From the NCBI RefSeq assembly GCF_020531985.1, contig NZ_JAJAVQ010000003.1, positions 186,001 to 250,000 on the forward strand: a stretch of DNA of 64,000 nucleotides, read 5' to 3'. Positions 54,739-64,000 of this stretch are shown piece after piece. The position numbers were made by a program, and so were the translations under genes. Each line of letters begins with the position of its first letter. The stretch's first letter is position 1. Under the pieces are notes generated by a model, which ran no database searches, was not told where the DNA came from, and saw only the letters and a list, made by a program, of their open reading frames with translations. The stretch comes from Rheinheimera aquimaris. Its GTDB lineage: Bacteria; Pseudomonadota; Gammaproteobacteria; Enterobacterales; Alteromonadaceae.

Positions 54739-55368
54739 TTAATGTAACGATAAAATATACGCAAACAGCGTGACAAAAATGCCCAGCATTGCCAGACTGT
54801 TGCCTAAGCTGCGACGAGATGGTTGCTTCAGAATCAGATAAAAACCGGTTAGCGCAAACACAATACAGGCAATAGCCGTCAGATCGATCAGTAAAACCCA
54901 GCTGATGCCAGCGTTACGACCTTTGTGTAAATCATTAAGCAGCGCCAGATAACCACCGAACTCCATATCCAGCTCTGCCGTACCGGCCGAAAAATCAACC
55001 ACCACACTGGCATAGCCTGCTGGCCGCTTAAAATCCAGCTCCAGCAGCATGTCATCGACTTCAAAGCTATAACTGAATACAGAGGCTTTTATCTGGTGTT
55101 CCTGGCTAAGCCAATTACGAAACTGCGCAGCAATTTCAGCCTGCTTCGCAGCAGATTCCGGCAACTCGGCAAGCTGCAAGTAAGGAGGTAATTCAAGCTC
55201 AGACTGCTGACTCACCTGCCCGGCTTTACTGATGATTAGATCAGGATGGTTCAGCGTAATACCGGTAATAGCAAAAAACAGCAGCAGCACAAGCACCAGC
55301 ATTGAGCTGTAACTGTGAATTGCCCGCATCATTTTTGCCAATGCGGGTCCGCGCCAGAATTCAGTCAT
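54739..55368 (-). CDS. PepSY-associated membrane protein
   Basis: A 209-residue inner-membrane protein with an N-terminal helix (MRAIHSYSSMLVLVLLLFFAITGITLNHPD, the PepSY_TM start), a periplasmic region of about 100 residues and two C-terminal helices (GISWVLLIDLTAIACIVFALTGFYLIL and LAMLGIFVTLFAYIL). His and Asn in IHSYSSM…ITLNHP and LNDLHKGR are conserved in PepSY iron-reductase-like proteins. It heads the operon PepSY-DUF2271-DUF4198. A Fur-box match (55404-55422) lies 36 bases upstream. Confidence 0.88.
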   Translation of the reverse strand: MTEFWRGPALAKMMRAIHSYSSMLVLVLLLFFAITGITLNHPDLIISKAGQVSQQSELELPPYLQLAELPESAAKQAEIAAQFRNWLSQEHQIKASVFSYSFEVDDMLLELDFKRPAGYASVVVDFSAGTAELDMEFGGYLALLNDLHKGRNAGISWVLLIDLTAIACIVFALTGFYLILKQPSRRSLGNSLAMLGIFVTLFAYILSLH

Positions 55369-55372
55369 GATA

Positions 55373-55409
55373 AGTAATATGCCCGCTATAAAGTAGCCGG
55401 CATATTACT
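55373..55409. repeat. 11-bp perfect inverted repeat before the PepSY gene
   Basis: AGTAATATGCC and GGCATATTACT flank a 15-base loop. The inner end is 5 bases from the PepSY ATG. No T-run follows, so it may be a leader structure; it could also be the end of the cysB transcript. Confidence 0.55.
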
Positions 55410-55422
55410 GATAATCATTACC
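55404..55422. promoter_or_regulatory. Candidate Fur box of the PepSY-DUF2271-DUF4198 operon
   Basis: ATTACTGATAATCATTACC matches the 19-bp consensus GATAATGATAATCATTATC at 15 positions, 12 of 13 in the right-hand part. Confidence 0.75.
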
Positions 55423-55487
55423 ATTTGCAATAAAATACAAGACGTAAGCCGCTCAACCGAACGAAAACGACGATAAGATGTAAAATG

Positions 55488-56468
<981 letters not shown>

Positions 56469-56627
56469 TCACAGATCCGGTAATGGCATATCATTGCTCA
56501 ATATACATATATAGCAGGATATTCCAACTTATTTTTAATTCGTTGGTCGCTATAACTAACAGTAGTTAAAAATTATAGATCCGGTGCTATATCGGCTGCG
56601 ATGTCTGTTGTGAATAAAGGAAATATT

Positions 56628-57320
56628 ATGAGTAATACAGTCCCGGTAATTGATTTCGCGTCAGTGCTGGCGTCAACCGTACACGATATGAAAAATTCCT
56701 TATGTATGCTTATTCAGTCGACCGAGCTGATACAACAGGAAAGGCAGCAACTGTCAGACAGCGCACAGGATGAGCTGGCAAGGCTTAACTACGAAGCTAA
56801 CCGTCTTAATTCTAATTTGTTGCAATTACTTTCACTGTACCGCTTTGAACGAAACCAACTGCCGGTACAAATCGATGAGCACTACTTGCCTGATATCACT
56901 GAAGAAGTCTTGCTGAAAAACCAGTTCTATACTGAACAGCGTAAACTACAAATAACACTGGAGCAGAGCGCCGATCTGTATTGGTTTTTTGACTATGACC
57001 TAATCGTAAACCTGCTAAATGATGCAGTCGCTAACGCATTACGCTACTGCAATAGCCGTATTTTGCTGAAAATTACGCAGCTACAGCAAAAGCTGCTTAT
57101 TGAAGTTCATGACGATGGCCCTGGTTTTCCAACTTTTATGCTCAACAGCGATGCTTTAGATATGAATACACCAGATCTGGCCAATAATCATACCGGACTT
57201 GGTATCTTTTTTGCTAAGTTAATCGCCGGTGCTCACACTAATAAAGGCGAACGAGGTACCGTTAACCTGACAAATGGTGGTGAACTTGGCGGCGGGGTAT
57301 TCCGGCTGACTTTGCCCTGA
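56628..57320 (+). CDS. Small orphan sensor histidine kinase
   Basis: About 230 residues from the ATG at 56628, which has an AAAGGA ribosome site; the frame opens at 56601. It has no membrane segment and no separate sensor domain. An H-box-like ASTVHDMKNSLCMLIQSTELI is followed by a dimerisation helix and a HATPase domain: N box NLLNDAVANALRYC, G1 VHDDGPGFP, G2 NHTGLGIFFAKLIAGAH. Nothing next to it encodes a response regulator. A soluble kinase with HDMKNSL is consistent with phosphotransfer, but the partner must lie elsewhere. The gene is divergent from cysB and 75 bases before an unknown gene. Confidence 0.85.
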   Translation: MSNTVPVIDFASVLASTVHDMKNSLCMLIQSTELIQQERQQLSDSAQDELARLNYEANRLNSNLLQLLSLYRFERNQLPVQIDEHYLPDITEEVLLKNQFYTEQRKLQITLEQSADLYWFFDYDLIVNLLNDAVANALRYCNSRILLKITQLQQKLLIEVHDDGPGFPTFMLNSDALDMNTPDLANNHTGLGIFFAKLIAGAHTNKGERGTVNLTNGGELGGGVFRLTLP

Positions 57321-57395
57321 AAAGACAGATAGCTGTTATTTAAGCTGTTTTGTGATTAATATGAATGATAAAAATCCGTTCGGAATGAGGTTTCA

Positions 57396-58160
57396 ATGCT
57401 GTTAACCTTGATTATAACGCTGGTTGTAGCGCTGGTTGTTATTGCGATAATAGTCAGTGCTATTCAACAACATAAAGAGCGTTTAGCCACATTGAAACGG
57501 GCTGAATACAGTAAACTTCGTACCATACTCGAAGATACGGAAGAGTTAATTGTCAATTCCGCCAATGTGCCCTTATCGCCTGCTATCAGCCAAATGCTGC
57601 TTAAACGTATAGCGTTTACGCTCAAAGCTATGGTGGAGCTGGAGCCGGGCGCTCGTGATATAAAACAGCGTTTACAGGAAACGGAGAAAAGACTCAGTGA
57701 CACCGGCGCTGATGGTGGCGGCTTTGCTGAAACCGTCACCTTGCCGGATAATGACCAGCAGCTTATTGGTATGATTAAAGGCATTAAGAAACTACGCACT
57801 GTGCTACGCGCAGAACACGCAAGAGGCAATGTAGATACACAAACAGTGATCCAGGAAGACAAACGGCTGGAAGTACTGCAACTGCGTATTAATGTAGAGA
57901 GTCAGATCAAGCGCGGTAACCAAGCCAGAACAAATAATATGCTGGGCTCTGCCAGGCAATATTTTGAAAAGGCACTGACAGCACTGACCAATACCCCACA
58001 TCAGGATGACTATGCCACGACGCGAAAATCTGAGGTAATGCAAGCACTTGAAGACATCGCCACCCAGTTAAAAGAGGGTAATGTGCGGGACAGAGAGAAA
58101 AAAGAAGAAAAAGAAAACAAAGATCTGGATGAACTGTTTGCGCCTAAACGTAAGTGGTAA
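57396..58160 (+). CDS. Membrane-anchored coiled-coil protein of unknown function
   Basis: A 254-residue protein I do not recognise. It has an N-terminal membrane helix (LLTLIITLVVALVVIAIIVSAIQQ) and a long cytoplasmic helical region. The part from about 165 to 205 (RLEVLQLRINVESQIKRGNQARTNNMLGSARQYFEKALTALTNT) looks like a TPR-like helical pair. The C-terminal tail is highly charged (REKKEEKENKDLDELFAPKRKW). It shares orientation with the kinase upstream and ends at a terminator shared with topA. Conserved position next to topA in relatives would suggest a housekeeping role. Confidence 0.75.
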   Translation: MLLTLIITLVVALVVIAIIVSAIQQHKERLATLKRAEYSKLRTILEDTEELIVNSANVPLSPAISQMLLKRIAFTLKAMVELEPGARDIKQRLQETEKRLSDTGADGGGFAETVTLPDNDQQLIGMIKGIKKLRTVLRAEHARGNVDTQTVIQEDKRLEVLQLRINVESQIKRGNQARTNNMLGSARQYFEKALTALTNTPHQDDYATTRKSEVMQALEDIATQLKEGNVRDREKKEEKENKDLDELFAPKRKW

Positions 58161-58172
58161 AGCCTGCAGGAT

Positions 58173-58202
58173 AAAAAATGGCCGCTACTGCGGCCATTTT
58201 TT
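58173..58202. terminator. Bidirectional terminator before topA end
   Basis: AAAAAATGGCCGC and GCGGCCATTTTTT form a 13-bp stem with loop TACT. Confidence 0.94.
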
Positions 58203-58213
58203 ATCTCAACGAA

Positions 58214-60799
58214 TTAGCCTTTGGTGACAACCCATTTGCCATTTTCAAACCAGGCTGACCACCCTGTCGCCTTGCCGTCTTTTTCCGACATAACATACTG
58301 CTGCTTTGTCTTACGGCTCCAACGCACGATAGCTGGATTACCTTCAGGATCCTTAGCCGGGGCATCTGCCAGATAGTAAAACTTGGGTGACAAGCGCTCA
58401 CGGTACTTAGCCAGCTCAGCAACTAAAGGCGCGCGCGTTTCGCGTGATTTTGGAAATGTTGAGGCCGCCAGAAACAGACCGGCAGCACCATCACGCAGTA
58501 CAAAGTAGGCATCTGACTTTTCGCACTTCAACTCAGGCAAATGCACCGGATCTTCTTTTGGCGGTGCAGCTTCGCCATTTCGCAGTAGTTTACGGGTATT
58601 TTTACACTCGGTATTAGTACAGCCAAAATACTTGCCAAAACGGCCAGATTTAAGCTGCATATCACTACCGCATTTATCACATTCGATAACCGGCCCATCA
58701 TAGCCTTTGATTTTAAAACTACCCTGCTCAACCTGATAACCATCACAAGCAGGATTATTACCACATACATGCAGTTTGCGCTGCTCGTCAATCAGGTAAC
58801 TATCCATCGCGGTACCGCATTTTGCACAGCGTTTTTTCTGCCGCAGTGCTTCGGTCTCCATTTCGTCTTCGTCACTGACATTAACCGCTTCGTCGCCAGG
58901 CAACAGATTAACCGTTGTTGTACAGCGTTCTTTGGGTGGCAGGTTATAGCCTGAACAGCCTAAGAATACGCCGGTTGAAGCCGTACGTATTCCCATCGGC
59001 CGGCCGCAGGTCGCACAAGGTATATCGGTCAATATAAATTGATTAACCCGCATACCGCCCTGCTCTGGGTCGTTCTCTGCCGTTTTCAGTTTCTGATAAA
59101 AATCACCATAAAAATTATCCAGCTCTTTACGCCACTGCGCCTGACCGTTAGCGATATCATCCAGCTTTAGCTCCATGTTCGCGGTGAAATCATAGCTCAT
59201 CAGGTCATTAAAGTTCTCAACCAGACGATCGGTAACAATCTCTCCCATCTTCTCGGCGTAAAACCTTTTATTGTCAACCCGAACATATCCACGTTCCTGA
59301 ATAGTGGAAATAATTGCCGCATAAGTTGATGGCCGACCGATACCGCGTTTTTCCAGCTCTTTTACCAGACTGGCTTCGCTAAAGCGCGCCGGTGGCTTTG
59401 TAAAATGCTGGTTACTGTGCAGTTGCTGTAAGTCGAGCGTCTCACCAGGTTTTACATCTGGCAGCACATTATCTTCTTCATCTTTGCGCTTTAACGCAGG
59501 CTGCACTTTCGTCCAGCCATCAAAACGCAGTACACGGCCTTTGGCTTTTAATTCGAATTCGCCGGCCTCAACACTAATATTGGTAACATCATATAACGCC
59601 GGGGGCATCTGGCACGCAACGAACTGGCGCCAGATTAACTCGTACAGTTTACGCGCATCCGCTTCCATATCAGCCAATGAACCAGCCATCACATTGACAT
59701 CAGAAGGACGGATAGCTTCGTGTGCTTCCTGAGCATTGGCTTTACTGCCATAGCTCAGCGGCTGTTCCGGTAAATACTTTTTGCCAAACTGCTGCGCTAT
59801 GTAGTCACGACAAGCCGACACGGCCTCTGCACTGAGGTTCGTCGAGTCTGTACGCATGTAAGTAATATGGCCGGCTTCGTACAAGCGCTGCGCCAGCATC
59901 ATGGTCTTTTTAACACCGTAACCCAAACGGGTGCTGGCAGCCTGCTGTAATGTAGACGTAATAAAAGGCGCCTGCGGCTTGCTGCTACTGGGTTTGTCTT
60001 CCCGTTCCAGCACCTTGTAAACGGCTTTGTTTAACAGGGTAAGTGCGGCATCTGCCTCGGCTTTGTTAACCGGTTTAAAGGCCTTACCTTGCTGCTTGGT
60101 AACATCCAGTTGCAGCATCTGCTGCGCCGCGGTTTGCGTATCTGCAGCTACTGTCCAGTATTCTTCCGGTACAAAAGCTTTTATCTCGCGCTCACGCTCT
60201 ACAACCAACCTGACCGCCACTGACTGCACACGCCCCGCTGATAAACCACGGGCCACTTTTTTCCATAACAGTGGCGAAACCATAAAACCGACCACACGGT
60301 CAAGAAAACGTCTCGCCTGCTGTGCATTGACTCTGTCAACATTCAGCTCGCCGGGTTCTTCAAACGCATTCTGGATGGCATTTTTAGTGATTTCATTAAA
60401 CACGACACGTTTAAAACGCTGCTCGTCGCCACCGATAATTTGTTGCAGATGCCAGGCAATGGCTTCTCCTTCACGGTCTAAGTCCGTTGCCAGATAAACA
60501 GTGTCTGCTTTTTCTGCCAGTGCCTTGAGTTCTTTAACGACTTTTTCTTTACCGGGTAGAATTTCATAACGGGCTTTCCAGCCATGTGCCGGGTCAATGC
60601 CCATACGGTCAACCAAAGCCTGATATTCTTTTTCTTCTTTACTCAGCGACTTTTTAGCTGCGGATTTCTCTTTACTGCTGCTGGTCGGTAAATCGCGAAT
60701 GTGCCCAACACTCGACTTAACGATAAAATCGCTACCGAGATATTTGTTGATTGTCTTCGCTTTTGCCGGTGACTCTACTATTACCAGTGATTTAGCCAT
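58214..60799 (-). CDS. topA: DNA topoisomerase I
   Basis: An 861-residue type IA enzyme that relaxes negative supercoils. TOPRIM domain ([36 protein letters not shown] … [17 protein letters not shown]), active-site Tyr in [18 protein letters not shown], and [25 protein letters not shown]. Three C-terminal four-Cys zinc modules follow (CATCGRPMG…C…[10 protein letters not shown]…[17 protein letters not shown]…CTNTEC), then a basic zinc-less domain. The length matches E. coli (865). Confidence 0.97.
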   Translation of the reverse strand: MAKSLVIVESPAKAKTINKYLGSDFIVKSSVGHIRDLPTSSSKEKSAAKKSLSKEEKEYQALVDRMGIDPAHGWKARYEILPGKEKVVKELKALAEKADTVYLATDLDREGEAIAWHLQQIIGGDEQRFKRVVFNEITKNAIQNAFEEPGELNVDRVNAQQARRFLDRVVGFMVSPLLWKKVARGLSAGRVQSVAVRLVVEREREIKAFVPEEYWTVAADTQTAAQQMLQLDVTKQQGKAFKPVNKAEADAALTLLNKAVYKVLEREDKPSSSKPQAPFITSTLQQAASTRLGYGVKKTMMLAQRLYEAGHITYMRTDSTNLSAEAVSACRDYIAQQFGKKYLPEQPLSYGSKANAQEAHEAIRPSDVNVMAGSLADMEADARKLYELIWRQFVACQMPPALYDVTNISVEAGEFELKAKGRVLRFDGWTKVQPALKRKDEEDNVLPDVKPGETLDLQQLHSNQHFTKPPARFSEASLVKELEKRGIGRPSTYAAIISTIQERGYVRVDNKRFYAEKMGEIVTDRLVENFNDLMSYDFTANMELKLDDIANGQAQWRKELDNFYGDFYQKLKTAENDPEQGGMRVNQFILTDIPCATCGRPMGIRTASTGVFLGCSGYNLPPKERCTTTVNLLPGDEAVNVSDEDEMETEALRQKKRCAKCGTAMDSYLIDEQRKLHVCGNNPACDGYQVEQGSFKIKGYDGPVIECDKCGSDMQLKSGRFGKYFGCTNTECKNTRKLLRNGEAAPPKEDPVHLPELKCEKSDAYFVLRDGAAGLFLAASTFPKSRETRAPLVAELAKYRERLSPKFYYLADAPAKDPEGNPAIVRWSRKTKQQYVMSEKDGKATGWSAWFENGKWVVTKG

Positions 60800-61023
60800 C
60801 TTAATCCTGAGATCCCTAACTTTTAATGCTTGTCATCAGTGCTGCTTTTTTAACATATATCCGTAAACCGCAGTTGTGACAAGTGAATAAACTCATTATT
60901 ATGCAAACCAGCCTGTTTTCCGGGCTATCTGGCGAAAGGTTCGCCAATATAAATGAAGCATCCTCCGCGGCCGCAAAAATAATAAAAACAGTGCCCACTC
61001 CAACTAAAGGATATAAAGCAAAA

Positions 61024-62367
61024 ATGAATTTCTTTGAAGCAAACTTCGATGGCCTGGTAGGGCCAACGCATAACTATGCCGGCTTATCTGTCGGCAATGT
61101 TGCCTCGCTATCTAACGCGAAAAACAGCTCCAGCCCGCGCCAGGCGGCAAAGCAAGGCTTAAGCAAAATGAAAGCGTTGCATGACCTGGGTATGGTGCAA
61201 GGCGTGTTAGCACCACAAGAGCGGCCTGATGTTTACACATTACGTCGCCTGGGCTTTACCGGCACCGATGCACAGGTTATTGCCAAGGCCGCCAAACAAG
61301 CCCCGGCAGTACTCAGAGCAGTGTGCTCAGCGTCCAGTATGTGGACAGCCAATGCGGCAACCATTTCGCCAAGCGCTGATACACACGATGGTAAAGTGCA
61401 TTTTACCCCGGCGAATCTTACCAATAAGTTTCACCGCTCACTTGAACCTGTTACCACCGGCAGAATTCTGCAAGCGATGTTCCGCGATCCTGAGCATTTC
61501 GCGCATCATACACATTTACCCGACAACGATCACTTCGGTGACGAAGGGGCGGCGAATCATACCAGACTTTGCAGTGCTTATGGTAAACGTGGCGTCGAAC
61601 TTTTTGTTTTTGGCCGTTATGCATTTGACAGCAATCAGCCTGCACCGAAGCGCTTTCCGGCACGACACACGCTGGAGGCATGTGAAGCCGTCGCGCGTTT
61701 ACATGGCTTAAGCGGTGAGCATGTTGTGTATATGCAGCAAAACCCGGATGTGATAGATCAGGGCGTATTTCACAACGATGTTATTGCCGTCGGAAATCAG
61801 AACGTGCTGTTCTATCATCAGCAGGCCTTTGTTGATAAGCAAAATAAACTGAGCGAGTTACAACGTAAATTCGGCAACGACGCAGAATTGCATCTGATTG
61901 AAGTAAAAGACAGTGATGTCAGTGTATCAGAGGCGATAAAGACCTATCTGTTCAACACACAGGTAATAACATTACCATCCGGCGAGATGGCAATTATTGC
62001 GCCGACAGAGTGCCAGGAAAGCCACGCCGTATCATCTTATCTGGCGGCGTTAGTGCAGCAGCATACGCCTATCAGACATGTACATTACTACGATGTTAAA
62101 CAAAGTATGCGTAACGGTGGAGGCCCGGCTTGCCTGCGCTTACGGGTTGCCTTAAGCGAGCAGGAAAAACAGGCGGTCAACCCGAACGTGCTGATGAATG
62201 ACACGTTATTCAGCACGCTGAACCAGTGGGTAGATAAACACTACCGTGATGAGATTAGCGAAGCCGATCTGGCTGATCCGCAATTGCTGGATGAGTCGCG
62301 CTCAGCACTTGATGAACTTACCCGGATACTGGGCTTAGGTTCTGTGTATCAGTTTCAGCAAGGCTGA
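61024..62367 (+). CDS. astB: N-succinylarginine dihydrolase
   Basis: A 447-residue enzyme, the same length as E. coli AstB, from the ATG at 61024 ([52 protein letters not shown]). The frame is open back to 60883, but the extra 47 residues have no homology. The catalytic Cys is in [15 protein letters not shown]. It hydrolyses succinylarginine in the arginine succinyltransferase catabolic pathway. It stands alone here; other ast genes must lie elsewhere. The gene ends at a terminator at 62381-62409. Confidence 0.96.
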   Translation: MNFFEANFDGLVGPTHNYAGLSVGNVASLSNAKNSSSPRQAAKQGLSKMKALHDLGMVQGVLAPQERPDVYTLRRLGFTGTDAQVIAKAAKQAPAVLRAVCSASSMWTANAATISPSADTHDGKVHFTPANLTNKFHRSLEPVTTGRILQAMFRDPEHFAHHTHLPDNDHFGDEGAANHTRLCSAYGKRGVELFVFGRYAFDSNQPAPKRFPARHTLEACEAVARLHGLSGEHVVYMQQNPDVIDQGVFHNDVIAVGNQNVLFYHQQAFVDKQNKLSELQRKFGNDAELHLIEVKDSDVSVSEAIKTYLFNTQVITLPSGEMAIIAPTECQESHAVSSYLAALVQQHTPIRHVHYYDVKQSMRNGGGPACLRLRVALSEQEKQAVNPNVLMNDTLFSTLNQWVDKHYRDEISEADLADPQLLDESRSALDELTRILGLGSVYQFQQG

Positions 62368-62380
62368 TAAACGCAGTGTG

Positions 62381-62409
62381 AAAAAAGGGAGCTTGAAGCT
62401 CCCTTTTTT
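62381..62409. terminator. Bidirectional terminator between astB and the Ig-like gene
   Basis: A-run, GGGAGC, loop TTGAA, GCTCCC, T-run. It lies 14 bases after astB and 20 bases from the end of the opposite gene. Confidence 0.92.
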
Positions 62410-62428
62410 AATTCTAATCATCCCATTT

Positions 62429-64000
62429 TTAGAATGTATCGCCGCACTGGCTTGACGAACCAAACGGGTTCCTCGCTGGAGTAGCTGTTTTATTCGTTAC
62501 ATAAGAGCTTGGGTAAGAAAGAATATACTTTCTTGAATTACGGTTCTCTGTTCCTGATGCTAAAGCAGAGACAGTGATATTCACGTGTGTCCATGCCGCA
62601 TAGTCAACTGGATATGTAAGCGAAAAAGTTGCAACTCCACTTGTATCTGAAGTCTCCTGTTGCTGTACAGTAACAACATTACCCGGCGTCAGGAAACCAT
62701 CACTATTCACGTCTTCACCGTCGTCTAAAACACCATTAAGATTAGCATCTTCATTTTGGCACTGTGTATAGTAACCATATTTTGTAATGGTTTGAGGATT
62801 ATCTGGACCGACCGGTTGGTCTTCATCGAAATTAGGATTTGTCTCAACTATATTAAAATCGTAATCCGCAGGATCTGCCTCATCTTTCAAAATATAGCTA
62901 TACTGAGGTGCCCAATATTCAAAATCTTCTTCGTTCGGAACCATTACCCAACGACCTTTAACATAAGCCCACTCGTCAGACTTTGGTACAGCAACATTTT
63001 CAGGCGTAACGGGGGTTACTGAAATATTCAAGGCTTGGTTTGCAACAGGGTTACCAGAAGCGTCTGTTACTACCACGGAGAAATCTTTTCTCAGTAATGT
63101 TGGTGATACTTCCTCAACAGTATTACCGGTGCCAAAACGGAAAAATAGTGTTCTCTCACCCACAGTCAAACTAGTATTGCCTGTTTTCCCTTCCACATTC
63201 GCTGTGACACTAGCACCATTTGCGCCAGTAGCTGACGTTGCGGAATAAATAGTGGAAGCAATACCCTGCGAGTTCGTAACGCTACTAGCAGGGTTTAACG
63301 AGCCGCCTGCAGAGCCCGTTAATGTGAAATTAACTGTTTTCCCTTTGACGGGATTGTTTTTACTATCACGCACGATAGCTCTGACTGAGCTTTGCTCGTT
63401 TACACCAAGCTGGCTTGGAGAAGCCTGAACCTCTACAGTATCAACTGCTGTTGCCACAAACTCTAGCGACAATTGCGCAGTTATTAGCTCATCGTTGCCC
63501 CCTGCACTAGCTCTGATCGTAACAAATCCAGCAGTATCTGATTGAACAGATACCGTTGCCTCACCAACAGCATCTGTAGTTACCGAAACCTCTGTCTGAC
63601 CTGCAACAGAAGGTAATGTGGGATCAAACACAGAGCCTCTAGTCACCACAAAGGCGACAGTTTGATTAGCCTGGACAATACCATTCTTAGCCCATTTAAC
63701 CTTAACTGCTGCCGGTGTGTTCAGTTGAACTTCTGAAGATGACATCTCAGTAAAATTAAATTCATCAGCACTAATATTAATATCGACAACCTGCGTCAAA
63801 CCCAAGCCAGACACAGAAACAGTATCACGACCGCTATTTGTGGCCGTGTAAACCACCTCTGCTTGACCAACATTGTTTGTCTGCAGAGTTGTGGAGCTAA
63901 GTGCATTCCCTAATGAAGACGTAACTGTCAAAGGCTGATTAGGAAGAGCGTTACCAGCAAAGTCCCGAACTAATATACTTACAGTACGGCTTGCCCCAAC
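62429..64000 (-). CDS. Large surface/invasin-like protein with bacterial Ig-like repeats, C-terminal part
   Basis: The reverse frame is open from 64000 to a stop at 62429 (at least 523 residues), so the N-terminus lies outside the window. Repeats resemble Big_1 (invasin-type) Ig domains: each ends in a DAVGEATVSVQS / NSQGIASTIYSATS / TSGVATFSLTYP strand, e.g. VTVRDxAGNALPNQPLTV, VRAIVRDSKNNPVKGKTVNFTLTG and VVVTDASGNPVANQALNISVTP. About 120 residues from the end an EF-hand-like loop occurs (DANLNGVLDDGE), suggesting Ca2+ binding. The tail ends SSSQCGDTF with a lone pair of Cys in this region. It is probably secreted and adhesive; no export signal is visible here. Confidence 0.8.
   Translation of the reverse strand, partial: VGASRTVSILVRDFAGNALPNQPLTVTSSLGNALSSTTLQTNNVGQAEVVYTATNSGRDTVSVSGLGLTQVVDINISADEFNFTEMSSSEVQLNTPAAVKVKWAKNGIVQANQTVAFVVTRGSVFDPTLPSVAGQTEVSVTTDAVGEATVSVQSDTAGFVTIRASAGGNDELITAQLSLEFVATAVDTVEVQASPSQLGVNEQSSVRAIVRDSKNNPVKGKTVNFTLTGSAGGSLNPASSVTNSQGIASTIYSATSATGANGASVTANVEGKTGNTSLTVGERTLFFRFGTGNTVEEVSPTLLRKDFSVVVTDASGNPVANQALNISVTPVTPENVAVPKSDEWAYVKGRWVMVPNEEDFEYWAPQYSYILKDEADPADYDFNIVETNPNFDEDQPVGPDNPQTITKYGYYTQCQNEDANLNGVLDDGEDVNSDGFLTPGNVVTVQQQETSDTSGVATFSLTYPVDYAAWTHVNITVSALASGTENRNSRKYILSYPSSYVTNKTATPARNPFGSSSQCGDTF

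Noticed and set aside
60840-61023. Possible ArgR box upstream of astB (TGAATAAACTCATTA)
   Set aside because: The second half-site does not match the inverted ATTCA arm and spacing is off; the match is too weak to list.

Overview
The window reads as chromosomal DNA of a free-living Gram-negative gammaproteobacterium. Order-level clues point to the Alteromonadales/Chromatiaceae group (Rheinheimera, Arsukibacterium, Alishewanella type): pspF linked to sapABCDF, an asd-fimV-truA-accD-folC-SPOR-cvpA-purF block like that of Pseudomonas and relatives, an AstB-type arginine pathway gene, and a TonB receptor with sugar-phosphorylase genes. The genus is an inference from gene content and order, not from a marker-gene comparison. 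I see no insertion sequence, prophage, CRISPR array or rRNA gene. Coding density is high: the only stretch over 300 bases without a protein gene (about 22.7-23.4 kb) is filled by four tRNA genes and their promoter.

Layout. 1-323: start of a Cys/Met PLP enzyme with a candidate MetJ site upstream. 0.4-4.2 kb (minus): envelope-stress operon pspA-pspB-pspC-ycjX-ycjF, with a candidate sigma-54 promoter before pspA. 4.4-10.8 kb (plus): divergent pspF, overlapping sapA, then sapBCDF. 10.8-19.3 kb (minus): protein quality control, ppiD, hupB, lon (candidate sigma-32 promoter), clpX, clpP, tig. 19.6-22.0 kb: proBA. 22.2-23.2 kb: a GNAT gene and tRNA-Pro/Arg/His/Pro. 23.4-27.6 kb: folD, cysS, ppiB, lpxH and a PagL-like outer-membrane deacylase.

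27.8-37.9 kb is the main accessory region: a LysR regulator, a Gfo/Idh oxidoreductase, a GH94 phosphorylase, a GPH-type sugar/cation symporter, gluconokinase, a GntR-like LacI regulator and a TonB-dependent receptor. I read this as a pathway for an aldobionic acid, most likely cellobionic acid: outer-membrane uptake, symport, phosphorolysis to glucose 1-phosphate plus gluconate, then gluconate phosphorylation. A near-palindromic operator (ATGATTGCGCAACCAT) occurs between gntK and lacI and twice before the receptor gene, so one regulator probably controls the set.

38-42.5 kb: a GHSMGG-motif lipase-like hydrolase, a PAS-GGDEF diguanylate cyclase, miaE and a Yip1-family membrane protein. 42.5-53.3 kb (minus): purF, cvpA, a SPOR protein, folC, accD, truA, fimV, asd, pdxB. 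53.4-55.4 kb (minus): a PepSY membrane protein, a DUF2271 protein and a DUF4198 protein behind a good Fur-box match, probably an iron-responsive operon. 55.5-62.4 kb: cysB, a small orphan histidine kinase, an unknown membrane-anchored coiled-coil protein, topA and astB. The window ends inside a large surface protein with Ig-like repeats and an EF-hand-like loop.
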